The position numbers were made by a program, and so were the translations under genes. Below, piece after piece: positions 12,745-24,714 of a stretch of 64,000 nucleotides of DNA; the first letter of the stretch is position 1, and each line of letters starts with the position of its first letter. The DNA comes from Tachypleus tridentatus (taxonomy: Eukaryota; Arthropoda; Merostomata; Xiphosura; Limulidae). The stretch spans positions 156,981,592 through 157,045,591 of the forward strand of contig NC_134832.1 of assembly GCF_004210375.1 (NCBI RefSeq). The letters run 5' to 3'. The notes beneath the pieces are model-generated. The model ran no database searches, was not told the DNA's origin, and saw nothing but the letters and a program-made list of their open reading frames with translations.

Positions 12745-12965
12745 AAGTAATTCATGATGATGAGAAACCCACTTGAAGTAAAAATGTATTCTCAAGACAG
12801 ATGGTATAGGTATTAACACTTTAATTGAAATAAAGTACAGAACAATGTTTTTAGTATAGCTGCAAACTCTCTTTGTTAACCTGAAGATTGTCTAAGACAG
12901 TTGAAACACTGTTCTGTACTTTAATTTAATTAAAGTTTCAATACCCATTCCAGCCGTCACGAGAA
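12745..12965. repeat. fold-back copy of Penelope-type terminal repeat
   Basis: The left half contains gatgatgagaaacccacttg and runs to aaagtacagaacaatgttt. The right half is largely its inverse, from aaacactgttctgtacttta to cgtcacgagaaaac. The same unit occurs at 22360-22495 and 46775-46910. On the + strand gttaacctgaagattgtc (from about 12877) followed by gaaacactgttct resembles a decayed hammerhead core like those in the Penelope element at 23.6-24.8 kb. Assignment to that element class is inference from the shared end module. Confidence 0.5.
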
Positions 12966-14125
12966 AACATTTCAAGTAATTCTTGTAGAAAGCCCCTGTA
13001 AAACATATAATTATAATAAAGACAGAGAAAAGTGTAAATTTCAAGCTCTGATTAAAATGCCAGGGTGACAAAATTATAAGGGAAGATGTGTGTTCAACCA
13101 ATATTTTCCACCCAGTCTTACATGCCCCGAGATGTTTGGGAAGGAAAATTCATGGAAGTGTAATAGACCAGGCATGACAAAACACAGATTTGTACAGTAG
13201 TGTGACAGTGACTCAGATTTTTAATGGAAATCATCAAAAAGAAACATGGAGGCTTATAAAATCAGTCTTCAAGTACTGTTTTAACTCTACTTCAAAGTGT
13301 TTTTGATGACTGACCAGCTCTTAAATAGTCACTTGAGACCAGTGTAGTACAGCTGAAAATTGCATGCAATAATAATAAAGACATGGGAAAAGAACGGACA
13401 TTTATGACTGAGCTGGAATCCTTGAATATAAAAGCCCAATATAAAGGACTCACCCTGCATTTGTCAACACAGATGACTGACAAAAGTAAAGTGAAAAAGG
13501 ACTTGATGACTGGTACTACAAGAATATCTCAGTGAACAATGAATAATTTCACATGCATAAAAAACACTATACTATAATAAACACAGGTTAGTAAATTAAA
13601 TGTATAATGGTAAACCTGTTACACCATCTAGGTTACCTGTGTTTAAATTTACATTTAAAGATCAATTATTTTTTACTACAAGTCACATCTAATTTGGGAA
13701 CAGAGTTAAGTGAAAACTGTTATTATTAACTGGGTGCCTTTTACTCTCATGGTTTTGAAATTGGTGTGATTTTATGTACTTTGAGTTATAGGTTATTTGG
13801 ATGGACTTCTGTATTTCTTACTGAAGGGTTTTTTTATCTCCGGCTTTCTTTTGTTGATTTTGCACCTTATGTTTTGTTTTATGTTTTACATTCAAATTTC
13901 ATTGATTTCTAGGTTTACTATTTTATTTACTTTGTAATTACTAAAAGTTTTTATGTTATGTTCACTTGTTAGTATTAAATACTATCTCTTAGTATGTTTA
14001 CTTATGTGTCTTTTTGGCAACCCTTCATGACTTCCCAGATCTCTTTCCCTCCTCCTCAGGATTGTATCTCTTCCATTTGTTTTGTTGAGTTTGTTCAAGA
14101 TTCTCTATGACAACTCAACAGCAAT
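12966..14125. other. AT-rich non-coding DNA, nothing recognised
   Basis: No tandem repeats, SINE boxes or coding similarity recognised. The last ~100 bp may be more of the decayed DIRS element that follows. Confidence 0.35.
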
Positions 14126-14950
14126 TTTACTCTCATTTATTTCTTTTATCCAAAAAATATGGAATATTGGAAACTCATTGTAGATCTGTTTTGACTGTAC
14201 ACCTTTCTTGAGATACTTCACTTCACCATGGAGTTCTTCCTCTCATTTTAGTGAGTTTCTTCCTCAGAACTTTGAATGACCAAGTTCAGTTTGTTGGCCA
14301 CCTATCTTCACATCTCAATTGCTCCATTGTGACATCCTTTTCTTTGGTTCATCCACAATGGTACTGTCTTCCAGTTCTGGACACTGCCATTTGGTCTTTC
14401 TTTAGCTCAGTTCTTGTTTTGCCAAGAAGTATGATCTTTTGCATGTCATTTTCACTTACTTAGCCTTCAGACTCACAATTACACAGTCAACTGGCTGCTA
14501 CTACTAACTTTTTTGGGCCAAGTCAGCAACCCACATTCACTTATTTCTTCAAGAGTCCACCAGTGGCACAGCAGCATGTCTACAGACTTACAACACTAAA
14601 AACTGTTTTTTTTTTTATAACTGTGGTGGGCAAAGTACAAGTAGACTATTGTGTAGCTTTTTGCTTAACTTCAAGGCAAACAAACAAACTTCTTCAAGAA
14701 GCTGCTTGAGTTGGGTTTCTCATAAAGTTGGAGAAGTTCTTTACTACCCCCAGTAGAATGGGAGGTCAGGAAGGCTTTACCTTCTTCTCTCTCTCTCTGT
14801 AAGAGGTTTTAACTCTTTCAGAAATCCTTTGGTCAAGTGCACATGACTTTCCTTTACTGGATGCTTCCTGACCACTAGGACTTCTTACATAATCTCTTGA
14901 GTCTTATACATTTACCCTCTGATCAGACTCTTCTGCATAGTAATTTCCTA
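14126..14950 (+). pseudogene. DIRS-like retrotransposon reverse transcriptase remnant
   Basis: DIRS elements are tyrosine-recombinase retrotransposons, and their reverse transcriptase has characteristic blocks. Translating with frame changes shows a KKYG..KLIVDL block near 14150, a SLLATYLHISI block near 14290-14320 (cf. SLDLKDAYFHI in the family), and FQFWTLPFGLSLAQ near 14365-14410 (cf. FQFRALPFGLSTAP). After the inserted SINE come LLELGFL.SW and EVLTLSEILWSSAHDF near 14700-14870, which fit the family's GF.INW and VLTLS regions. There are several stops and frameshifts and no catalytic YLDD box that I could place. No tyrosine recombinase was found, so this is a dead fragment. Confidence 0.6.
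14556..14689 (+). repeat. SINE family B inserted in the DIRS remnant
   Basis: The copy has tggcacagcagcatgtct, a poly-T tract, ggtgggcaaagt and an A-rich aaacaaacaaa end. It is flanked by the 10-bp direct repeat ttcttcaaga (14545-14554 and 14690-14699), a target site duplication. The insertion therefore postdates the DIRS copy. Confidence 0.85.
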
Positions 14951-17119
14951 TATATCAATTTATAAAATATATAATTTTCTATATATAAATATATAGAACA
15001 GTAATTTAAATGCTTAACTCAAAGCTATATAAACTGATAAAAACCCTATAACCCGAGCACTTTCAAAACGTTACCCTTCAAATTTATTTAGTAAAATTAT
15101 ACATATTTTTGAAACTGTCAATAACAGTTCTGTTTTTGAAATAAATATAAAACTATAAATGTGTTAACAGAGAAAGTCAGATTACCTAATGTAAACAGGT
15201 TCATATTAGCTACAATTTTTAGATTTAACAGAAATACAAACTTTTAGTTCATTAAGACCTGCTGTTTTAAAGTTTATCATTTTATTTTGTTTTAATGTGT
15301 AATCATGTATTAAATATTTATACACAGACACATTCTTGCATGGATGAAATATTATTAAACAGTGAATTAAAAGTTTTACTTAATAAAACAACTACATTAA
15401 AACTCCCCTCAGAATTAGTTTATAATTTTCTTTTGCCACCACTTTTTGTGTCTCTTGAACATTATATTTGTACAAAACATTTCTTTACAGATTTAATTTA
15501 CAAAGAAGCTCACAAAGTATTTGGTATAATTTTTTTTCTAGTTACCTGGAACAAGACAGCTGCCATCTAGTGGTCATCAATAAATACAATGGATTTTTAT
15601 TGGGTCTCTTCCTTTAATTGTGAGAACAATGTATTTTAAATATTCAGAAAAGTATGGTAATTCTGATGATAGCTGTATATCAATAAAAAAACATTCTGTA
15701 AAAAATAAGAAATCTCAATTGAAATTCATAAGAAAAATAAAACAGTTAAAAGTACAAAGATAAACACCTTAAGGCATGATACAACCACTCCTCCCATTCA
15801 TCTCTTTCAAAATTTCTCTGTAGAATAAGAGAAATTTTAAATATGTTGTTTATGTTTTATTAGAAGTAGAAATACTACAACAATATCTCTTATATTCAAA
15901 GTACACTGCCATATTTTACATGTTTACAGAAGAATAATGATACAGAAGGTATAAAGCAGACACTGAAATTAACAAATACACAACTGATTTTGTGTATTTA
16001 ACATGAGCTTGTAACCACAATGTAACTATGAATGTATATGCACAATGATAGTACCTAATGTGGTTTCACGAAACTTTTTACACATTAAACGTTACAAGTA
16101 TTTTGTAAATAAAAACAATTACAATTTTTAGTTGAGGATTTTCACTAAAACTTTGTCCATAAATATAAGGATTAAGATCGTGGGTGAATGGTGCAAATGT
16201 AAAGTGATTTTGATGTCAAAATTAAAATATTTTTCTTTATCTAAAACTTTTGAAACTTTATTTGCATAATCACTAAATGTTTCTAAATATATGTGACATT
16301 TTTTTCTTTTCAGAAACACTTTGTGATGTTTTTCTTATTTTATCCACCATAACATATACTGGGGTTGGTGGATTTAAACTTACCTTGTTACCACCATATA
16401 AAATTACGAAATAAATATAAATTACCCTTTGTCTTTCTAGAATGATATAAAGTTGTAACAAGGTACTAGAACTGTTTATTTGTTTATTGTGCATTGAATG
16501 TTGTGTAACTAATAATTATACCACACAAGTTGTAAATCACTGAACAAATATACAATGAACATTAACGTTTTAAATTATATAATCCATGTGCTACTCACAA
16601 GCATACTCTGTTAAGAAGAATCTATTTTATTTTTTATCTCATAAGTTTCTATTTTTACATTTTACTTACTGTTATAATAATAAATAAATAAATAAACATT
16701 AAAAAATGGAATAAAGCACACACCTTTGTCTTTTCTGCATTTTTTATTGTATTTGTCAGAAAACTTAAGCTTACCTTTTTATATATTAATGGTACTATTA
16801 CAATAAATAATGCAAATAATAACACACAGAAAACACTGTCATAATTTTCTGGCTTTCTAACTGTGTAACAATATCCTTGAAGAAATTCAGCTAAGCTCTA
16901 CAATGTAATTTCAAATGACAAAACAGACAATGTTGTGTAAAGTAATAATGTATGAAATATTAAAGAGAAATATTGGCTTTTGTGAAAGATGGAATGTGAT
17001 AGGTTGGTTTGATTATCTAGTTGAGGGTTTGTAGGGAAATAACAATGGGAGATATAAAAATTAAGTCTATATTACATTTATTATTTCTTGGAGGGATGTT
17101 CAATAAATTAGAGAAAAGG
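14951..17119. other. AT-rich non-coding DNA with a small (TAAA)n tract
   Basis: Mostly AT-rich sequence with no coding similarity recognised. A short taataaataaataaataaa microsatellite lies near 16676-16697, and an AT palindrome-rich stretch lies near 14945-14995. The 91-codon frame at 15295-15570 has no recognisable domain. Confidence 0.4.
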
Positions 17120-17240
17120 AAAGACCAGTTAAATTACCTTAAAGAGTACTCAAGCTGATTAAATTACCTTAAAAATTGCACTTAGACCAGTTAAATGAAT
17201 TTAAAAAGTGCACTCAATCTGGATAAATTACATTAAAACT
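17120..17240. repeat. about 35-bp tandem repeat, 3-4 copies
   Basis: Degenerate copies of gaccagttaaattacctta plus an aaaagtgcactca segment follow one another four times. Confidence 0.65.
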
Positions 17241-17798
17241 CTGTTTTACTGAATACATTATTATTATTATCCTTTCTTTTTCTATTGTTAGTCTTACTCT
17301 GACATATTAAATGTTAGGCCTATCACTTCTAATGAAGGTTAACTTCACGTTGAACATTTTCTTAGCTGTGACTATTCTGGTATTTGTTTTTTGCTTTTTC
17401 CTCCTTTTCTCATATTCTATATCTTTTATAACTAAATCGTGTCCTCGTTATATTCACAATATCAGTGAATTACAAAGACTACTTCTAATGATTGCCTGCT
17501 TTTAACTCTGTTATAATAAAGAAACGACTAAATAATCATAAAATACGAATTCTTAAATTAACTAAAATTAATACCTGCTCTTAACAGTCTTTCATATCAT
17601 GACAAAGCCCCTCTACAATATGAAAATTTAAAGTGTCTTTCACTACACACAAAAACTGTCCTCAGTTCATCTACATAACTGGCCAGTTCATCTGCCCAAG
17701 TCATTTTATGGCTTAAATGGGGAACTTCTAATTCTTAAAATGTAATAGTCACCTTGTGGTTATCGCACTGTATACAAGCGCGTATGAATGTACACAAG
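17241..17798. other. non-coding DNA left of the hAT element
   Basis: Nothing recognised in about 560 bp of AT-rich sequence up to the hAT target duplication. Confidence 0.35.
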
Positions 17799-18283
17799 TG
17801 TTAGACCAGGGGTGTGCAACAGGCGGCCCGCGGGCCACAACCCGGCCCGCCAAGCCATTTAGTGTGGCCCTAGTTGTTGTAATCTAACCATGTGGCCTGA
17901 TCTGTAATCCAACGCAAATGGAATATTTTTAAAAGCATAGATCCTACGGGATTCCCAGGCTTCGACTCGACAAACTTCTAAAATTATCTTTGTTAGAGAG
18001 GAGCAGGCCGAATTCGATTGGTCGGCCTCCTTAGGGCATGAATAGGTGACGTGCACTAGCACTATTGTCTACGACTCAACGTCATGTCCTGAACCTCGGC
18101 TTCGCCCACTGGCGACAATTTTCCCTAACCTCTGCTGTCCGTCATTCATTATTGGTGAAAATTTTATTACCTTTTACAGTTACTACAAGAGATTGAAGGT
18201 AAATTGATTATTATTTAGCATATTGTTGTGACTTTACTGAATTTATTAAAATTTTTGCTTTCAGATGCATCTGATTCTATGTA

Positions 18284-18733
18284 CAGTGTGACCTCGTTAT
18301 TCGCGGGGTTACGTTCTTTACCCTCCGCGAATAGCGAAAACCGCGAATATTGGACGCAGTTTTAAAACGTATATGTATGCGATTATATACTATATGAAAT
18401 GCTTCTCAAACACTAATGATACTTATACTCATTGATGCAGTAATAATGTAGCAATATTGCATACTGTTATGTATTTCACTAAATTGTACCGTGCGTTACC
18501 GGGCTGTGCTTTGCCGTTTGCGTTGTTGGGGAAGCTGAGGCAGTCAGCCAATAGCAGTCCAATCTTGTTTGGTGAAGACGACAATTGATAAAAACGGCTT
18601 GATTGAGTAAATACAACAGAAATCTCCTCGAAAAGCCCTTTCAGTCTCTGTGACCTACAAAACGCAGTTCGCGCATAACCCGCGAATATGCGGGGCCGCG
18701 AATGGCGAACCGCGAATAGGCGAGGTCACACTG
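18284..18733. mobile_element. pogo/Tigger-like MITE nested in the hAT element
   Basis: The ends are cagtgtgacctcg and cgaggtcacactg, a perfect 13-bp inverted match. The similarity continues inward through several cgcgaat-type motifs. TA dinucleotides flank both sides (18282-18283 and 18734-18735). There is no coding capacity in the 450 bp. The CAGTG-TGACCTCG start and TA target fit Tigger/pogo-type elements; the family name is inference. Confidence 0.9.
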
Positions 18734-18903
18734 TATTTTGCTATTCTCAATTAATTTAAGTACCGGAAGGCTATGATCGGGATGCCAATTTAGAAACATG
18801 TGTTTCTGTCCATAAGAGGTTCCATGTGTAAATAAATTCTATGTTTTTTTCTACTTTGCTATTTTCGTGAGAATAATTTTGTTTTGATTTCAGGGCTAGT
18901 AAA

Positions 18904-20693
18904 ATGTCAGCAGTTAAGAAACGAAAAATTGATGATGAGGGAAGGTTATTCAACAGTGAATGGTGCACAAAATATCTTGTTGTCCCACATAATCAAGGTG
19001 TTGTCTGCCTCGTCTGTCAAACTACAATTGCAGTCATGAAAGAGTACAATATTAAGCGACATTACGCAACTAAGCACTCCTCCCAGTTTGATGAAATTGT
19101 TGGTCAGGCACGAAAGGACAAAATTGAACATTTAAAACATCCATTGAAAAGCAACAAGGTGTTTTTACCACTTTCAAGAAAAATTCAGAACTGGTGACAA
19201 AACTGAGTTTAAGCTTTGTGAATGTATGGCAGAAAAGGGAAAGCATTTCAGTGATGGATAATTTATTAAAAATTGTTTAACAATATTCACAGAATATGCA
19301 TGTCCAGAGAAAAAATATTTGGTGGAGCAAACTAGCCTTTCCCGCTTTACTGTCTCACGCAGGACAAAAGATCTTTCAGAGGACATCAAAGAAACTTTGA
19401 AAGAGATTGAATTCGTGTGAAGCTTTCAGTCTGGCTTTGGATGAAAGCACTGATATCAATGACACATCCCAACTTGTCATTTTCATCAGAGCTGTTACTG
19501 CAGGCTTTGATGTTTTCGAAGAGTTTTTAGATATGGCAAGCCTTTCCTCCACAACCACAGGACAGGATATTTGTGAACAAGTGCTTAAGGTTGTAGAAAA
19601 GTTTGAACTGAATCCTTATAAATTATGTGGTGTTACAACAGATGGTGCTCCTTCCATGACAGGTAGGACAAATGGATTCACCAAGAAATTTCTAACTGCA
19701 ATTGGAGCACAAGACGTAGTTGTAAGCCATTGCATTATTCACCAAGAGAGCTTGTGCACCAAAGTTCTGGATTTTGCAGAAGTCATGAAAAATGTCGTCC
19801 AATGCGTAAATTATATTCGAACACGAGGATTAAATCATCGACAATTTAAAACTTTTTTAGATGAGCTGGACAGTGAGTATTCAGATGTTTTGTACTTCTC
19901 TGCTGTACGTTGGCTTAGTAGAGCTGCTACTTTGAAGAGATTCTGGAATCTGCGAGAGGAGATTAAGTTCTTCATGGAGAGCAAACGTCAGACTGTGGAC
20001 TTCTTGAGCAATGAGAACTGGCTGAATGACTTAGCATTCCTCACAGACATTACACAGCATCTGTCTGATTTAAACTTAAAACTACAAGGGAAAAGTCAAC
20101 TTGTGAATAAGTTGTTTGAGCATATTTGTGCTTTTGAGAAGAAATTGGAACTTTTCCAGGTTCAGTTGAGAAGAGCCATATTGACCCATTTTACATGTCT
20201 TGCAACCAGGAAACTGGAATTTCCTAATCTGGATTGCACCAAATATGGAACCAGTGTACAAAAGCTGCGTGATGAGTTTGCAAACAGATTTCCAGATTTC
20301 AGACAAACTGAAATTAGATTGAAATTGTTCGCTCAACCTTTTGATTTGGCAGTGGAAGACAGTCCTGATGATTGCCAAATGGAACTCATTGAACTGCAGG
20401 CTGACATGGACACTAAAAGGAAATTCTCTGAAAACAGTTTGCTAGACTTTTACAAACTCTGTGTACGTGAAAAGTTTCCCAATTTGTCCCGTCATGCACA
20501 AAGAATTGCCTCCCTTTTTGGTAGCACCTACTGCTGTGAGCAATTTTTCTCCAAAATGAAGCTCATCAAAACCAAATGTAGAAGTCAGCTGACTGATGAA
20601 CATTTGACCAGTCAGTTAAGAGTGGCAACCACTTCTGTCAAAGCTGATTTTGACAAGCTCTGCAAGGACTCTAAATTTCAAGTGTCGCACTAA
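18904..20693 (+). pseudogene. hAT transposase (ZBED5/GTF2IRD2-like), frameshifted
   Basis: hAT transposases bind the element ends through an N-terminal zinc finger and cut with a DDE/RNase H-like core. The first open part (18904-19197) has a BED/C2H2-like finger: CLVCQ, then HYATKH about 25 residues later. The second (19407-20693, 428 residues) holds the catalytic region with LALDESTDIND and GVTTDGAPSMTG, which carry acidic residues. It ends in a hAT dimerisation region including FGSTYCCEQFFSKMKLIKT. The linking part reads through three frames: shifts occur near 19150, 19205 and 19404, and a TAA stop lies at 19259-19261. An inactive protein is therefore expected despite the intact ends. It resembles the transposase-derived ZBED5/FAM200/GTF2IRD2 group rather than a host gene. 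Confidence 0.93.
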
Positions 20694-20864
20694 AATGATC
20701 ACTCATGCAAAATTATATAATATTATTGCTTGCATTTTGAGAATTTTTTTTAATTTATTGTGCATGTACACGAATAAGCTTGTTTTTTTAAGTGGCCCCG
20801 CTTGATTGATGAAGTTGGTTATATGGCCCACCGACGAAAAATGTTGCACACCCCTGTGTTAGAC

Positions 20865-22345
20865 AGTGTGTTCTCCCTGAGCGGAAGTGAGTTCAGGCAT
20901 CGCCAACTAGATCTTTTAAATAAAATCATGACCATTATAATGATGAGTTCCCCCAAATGTTTCTTACCTAAACTGTTTGTAATTATCTCACTGTCATTAT
21001 TCTTAACATCAAATAACACAGTAAAAAAATAGTTAAATTAGTGATATTTTAAAAAGTATCTTTAAAGAACAATTTGCTGATTTATACAAAAACAATTTAG
21101 AATTTATTAGCTTAGTCAAAAAATCTAATATTCATTATAAACAGATGATATTTTGAAAGTATATTAAAAGTGCTGACCAGTGTGAATCTTAGTCTCAGAA
21201 ACGTATTTTTACTTTAACTGTAACTACCTCGATTTAGTGGTTTTGCGCTTTACCGGACACTGCATTCCTCAGTTATCATAAATAAAATGTGGACTGACAG
21301 AAATAGACGAAATTACAATTGTTAGCCTATCCAATTGGCCTGTTTTTATGACATTCTTATGGAATTCTGCAAACCCCAAGTCAGATTTTACTGGCTGGTT
21401 GGTCATTGGAGTTGGAATATCTTCAAGGTAGATCATATTTTCATCTTACAGGGATACTTTTCAGTACTAATCTTTATGTCCAACAAACTTCAGCACAGAA
21501 TATCCCATGTAGCACTTGAATAATCTGATAGTGAGATCTGCTATCCTGACTCACCAGAACCACCTTTCCTGCTGTTAGTTTTACTCTCTTATAATAGAAA
21601 ACCTAAAAAACATAGAATATTAACTTGCGAAATAAACTAAATAATAATGTCTACACTAAGCAGTATTTAATATCACGACATTGGTCAAGCCACATAACTC
21701 TAATATTACGTCACACAGTTCGCGTTTGAACTGAGACAGAATTAATGAAGAAAGTGGACGTCAATAGATAAAAAATGTAAAACAACGACTTTTTAACAGA
21801 CAGATATGAATAAAGTACAAACATTCTCTTGGTATCAGACTGGCACGAGAAACAGAGAAAGGAAACATTTATTTGTTATATCTTACAAGTTATGTGTGAG
21901 TTCCCATCGATATTAAAATAAGACCTGTGAGTTATAAGACACAAACATTAAACTAAAAAACTCATAATTTTGTATATTGTTGAGATCTACAGTTCAAAAA
22001 TAACATAATATTATCATTGCAATATCTCTAAACTACCTGTAGTCTAGATATAAGTATCGCCAAATATGGTATCAGATTGTAAATTTAAAATAATAGACTC
22101 GTTGACAGATGAATGGACAACAAGGTTAAAAGAAGCATTTACAGTTAAAAATTTAACATCAGTGCTGAACGACACCACTGTATGTTAAACTTTGATAAAC
22201 TTGTCATGTATGAGGTAAGCAAAAGTGAATACATCGTTGAACCATCAAACGTTTATATCTCTCTGAAATACGTCTACATATGCCAATATAAAATACATCT
22301 ATCTATTTTGGAACATCCTGAGTGAATTCACAGCTGTCACTCCTG
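20865..22345. other. AT-rich non-coding DNA, nothing recognised
   Basis: No coding similarity, tandem repeats or SINE boxes seen in this stretch. Confidence 0.4.
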
Positions 22346-22359
22346 CAAGAAAAGACATT

Positions 22360-22495
22360 TAATGATCCATGATGACGAGAAACCCACTTGAAGTAAAAAT
22401 GTATTTTAAAAACGGTCGGTATGGGTATTAAAACTTTTATTAAAATAAAGTAGAGAACAACATTTCGAGTTTAGATCTTCAGGTTAACAGAGACA
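22360..22495 (-). repeat. Penelope-type terminal repeat fragment
   Basis: The copy reads tgatgacgagaaacccactt, then cggtatgggtattaaaac, then gtagagaacaacatttcgag and cttcaggttaacag. On the minus strand the core CTGAAGA is kept and GAAAT is followed by GTTGTTCTC. The stem II segment is broken, so the hammerhead-like motif is decayed. The same unit is found at 12745-12965 and 46775-46910. Confidence 0.5.
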
Positions 22496-22997
22496 GATAA
22501 CGAGGGAGAGATTACCTTGCTAGTCCTTCATTTCTTCTCATTATAGTCGCTACTCTGGAAAATGTTATTATTCAATAAAGTCCTTGAACACCAAACAAAC
22601 ATTCCAACTTCCCATCTGTTACTTTGGTTTCATTTCATAATTTTGGATATAAAAGGAGCTATAAATTTAAGAAGAAATGACTTGCATGATGGTAATGATC
22701 TGACAGATTGTTACAAACTGGCTTTATTTCCTGTTTTCTAGTGTCATCTGTCGGCTATTTAAATAAATGTTAAGCAAAACATGATTTTGAACAATGTGAC
22801 TGTTTATGAAGAACTGGTTAAGATGTGTTTGCAATATATATTAAAGAAACCAGCCTCATTAGGAAAAACACAGTGTATACAATGATCCAATTCATAGTTT
22901 ATTTGTATCTTAGATATATAATACATCAATACACATTGTTTCAATACACTAACTTTCAAAGTATGATTTGTTTATTTCTTTGTTATTAAGAACAAAA
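22496..22997. other. AT-rich non-coding DNA, nothing recognised
   Basis: About 500 bp with no recognisable feature. Confidence 0.3.
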
Positions 22998-23080
22998 ATA
23001 CTCAAACAGACCACCACGAGTATCAAAATCTGGTTAATAGCAGTGTAAGTTCGTAGGCATACTGCTGTTTTACGGGGGGA
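22998..23080 (-). repeat. SINE family B fragment
   Basis: On the minus strand the sequence reads agcagtatgcctacgaactt, then cagattttgatactcgtgg, matching the A-box and B-box blocks of the SINE at 11642. Confidence 0.65.
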
Positions 23081-23565
23081 CTTTAATATACTAAATAGGT
23101 TCAGTTTGTAAAACTGACAAAGAAGAATTACGCTCTTATTAAAAATAACGTTCGATTTTCAATAATTAATAACTCAAAATATGGATTAGCAACTGTTTGT
23201 TGTCAAATATTTCTTTGTTTGAAATATATTTTTATATGAAGGAATACGTGTTGAATTTCCACATATAAATTTTGAATAAATAACTTATAATAAAGAAATG
23301 GCCAGATGAACATAAAAAAAAATATTGTATCTAAGTAATGTTTCAGAAAGAATAATACAAAGTTAAATTAACGACAAAAATACAGTGAAAGTTGTAAGTA
23401 AACTAAATGCGATAAGATTGAACTGTATAGAATTTCAACCATATATCAACTCGCAAAGAGATAGGAAGAAAAAGTATGAAGTTAAACTTAACGACATTTT
23501 ATTGTGGAATCATCATACCAGATTAACTATCAATAGATGGCGCTTACTCTGTCAAGTTCAGAAAT
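23081..23565. other. AT-rich non-coding DNA left of the Penelope element
   Basis: No recognisable coding or repeat signal. Confidence 0.3.
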
Positions 23566-23629
23566 TGATTGCATCTCCATATATGCAAAAACGGCTCGTT
23601 TGGGTTGAGAAAATATTTTACATAAAAGA

Positions 23630-23671
23630 GCGAACAACGTTTCGACCTTCTTTGGTCATCGTCAGGTTCAC
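23630..23671 (-). ncRNA. candidate hammerhead ribozyme, left terminal repeat
   Basis: On the minus strand: GTGAAC (stem I 5' side), core CTGACGA (fits CUGANGA), an extra T, stem II GACC/GGTC with loop AAAGAA, GAAA, then CGTT and GTTCGC (stem I 3' side, pairing with GTGAAC including one G-U pair). The expected cleavage site is after GTT. Stem III is reduced to about one pair. It is the mirror copy of the motif at 24715-24756, with a one-base change in loop II. Confidence 0.65.
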
Positions 23672-23769
23672 AAAGGAAGAGGTAACTGACCGGATCTGAC
23701 CACATGTTTGGAAGGGGTTGTGTAACTGAGTGTCGGAATGTAGAGCATTTTTCAATCACATTAACTCTA

Positions 23770-24607
23770 TACATCCCAACATTAACTTCACATGTGAACA
23801 GGAAGAAAGCAATCAAATATCATTTCTTAACCTCAAAATTACAAGAACCCACACACAATTCAAAACAGAATTCCACTGAAAAATCACCATACTGGACTAT
23901 ACATTCCTTGGGACTCAGCACATGAAACAAAACAAAAACTCAACATACTAAGAAACCAAATAAACACAGCCATAAAACTATGCTCACCAAATAAAATTAA
24001 CGATGAATTAGACAAAATAAAACAATACTTCATCAACATCAATAAGTTTCCTTCACAAACCGTAGAAAACATTATACGCACACACCTAGACAGAAAGCAA
24101 AATCAACCAACAAAAGTTAATACATCTCACGAATCAAAAAATCACGAAACCATATACTGCTGCATACCATATATTCCTGACATCAGCAGACAAATAACCA
24201 ACATTTGGCAAAAACTAGTAACAAAATATGATATTCCATTTAATACCAAATTTATTCAAAAACCAGTCACAAAACTGAGGTCTATACTATGTAAAAACTA
24301 CACTGACAAACACCACACCAACATTATTTATAAAATACAATGTGATAACTGCCACGACTTCTATATTGGAGAAACAAGTAGAAAAATGGAAACCAGATTC
24401 AAAGAACATAAAAAGTCACCTTCACACGTTTTCAAACACTGCAAGTCAAATAAACACAACATAACCATAGAAAACACTCAAATACAAAATAAAGAAACAA
24501 ACACAAAGAAACGCAAAATTAGAGAAGCCTTACTTGTACAACAACTTAAACCCAAAATAAACCAATATAAAGGAACGCTTTATACCTATATTAATATAAT
24601 AAAATAG
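23770..24607 (+). pseudogene. Penelope-like polyprotein C-terminus with GIY-YIG endonuclease
   Basis: In Penelope-like elements the reverse transcriptase is followed by a GIY-YIG nuclease that nicks target DNA. From about 23780 one frame reads NFTCEQEESNQISFLNLKIT, a typical segment near the end of the reverse transcriptase. After a stop and a frame change near 23880-23905 a long open stretch of about 230 codons runs to the TAG at 24605-24607. It begins GLYIPWDSAHETKQK. It contains the GIY-YIG region YKIQCDNCHDFYIGETSRK with METRFKEH directly after, and a Lys-rich end. The Cys pair and the YIGET-R-EH spacing match this domain. The palm and finger regions of the reverse transcriptase, including any YADD box, are absent, so the protein is a 5'-truncated remnant. 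Confidence 0.85.
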
Positions 24608-24714
24608 ATAAATTATATATTGAAACATCTAACACCGCTCTCTTCATTCCGACACTCAGTTACACAACCCCTTCCAAACATGTGGTCAGCTACCGGTCAG
24701 TTACCTCTTTCTTT

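Larger units (their letters stand above)
17807..20856 (+). mobile_element. hAT DNA transposon with intact ends and 8-bp TSD
   Basis: The element begins caggggtgtgcaac and ends in the exact reverse complement gttgcacacccctg. It is flanked by the direct repeat tgttagac at 17799-17806 and 20857-20864, the 8-bp target duplication typical of hAT. It is 3,050 bp long. It carries a zinc-finger hAT transposase pseudogene on the + strand and a 450-bp MITE inserted upstream of the coding region. Subterminal sequence next to both ends is GC-rich compared with the surroundings. Confidence 0.96.

Noticed and set aside
18904-20693. Host zinc-finger gene (ZBED5/GTF2IRD2-like)
   Set aside because: The coding region lies within perfect hAT inverted repeats and an 8-bp target duplication and has three frameshifts and a stop.
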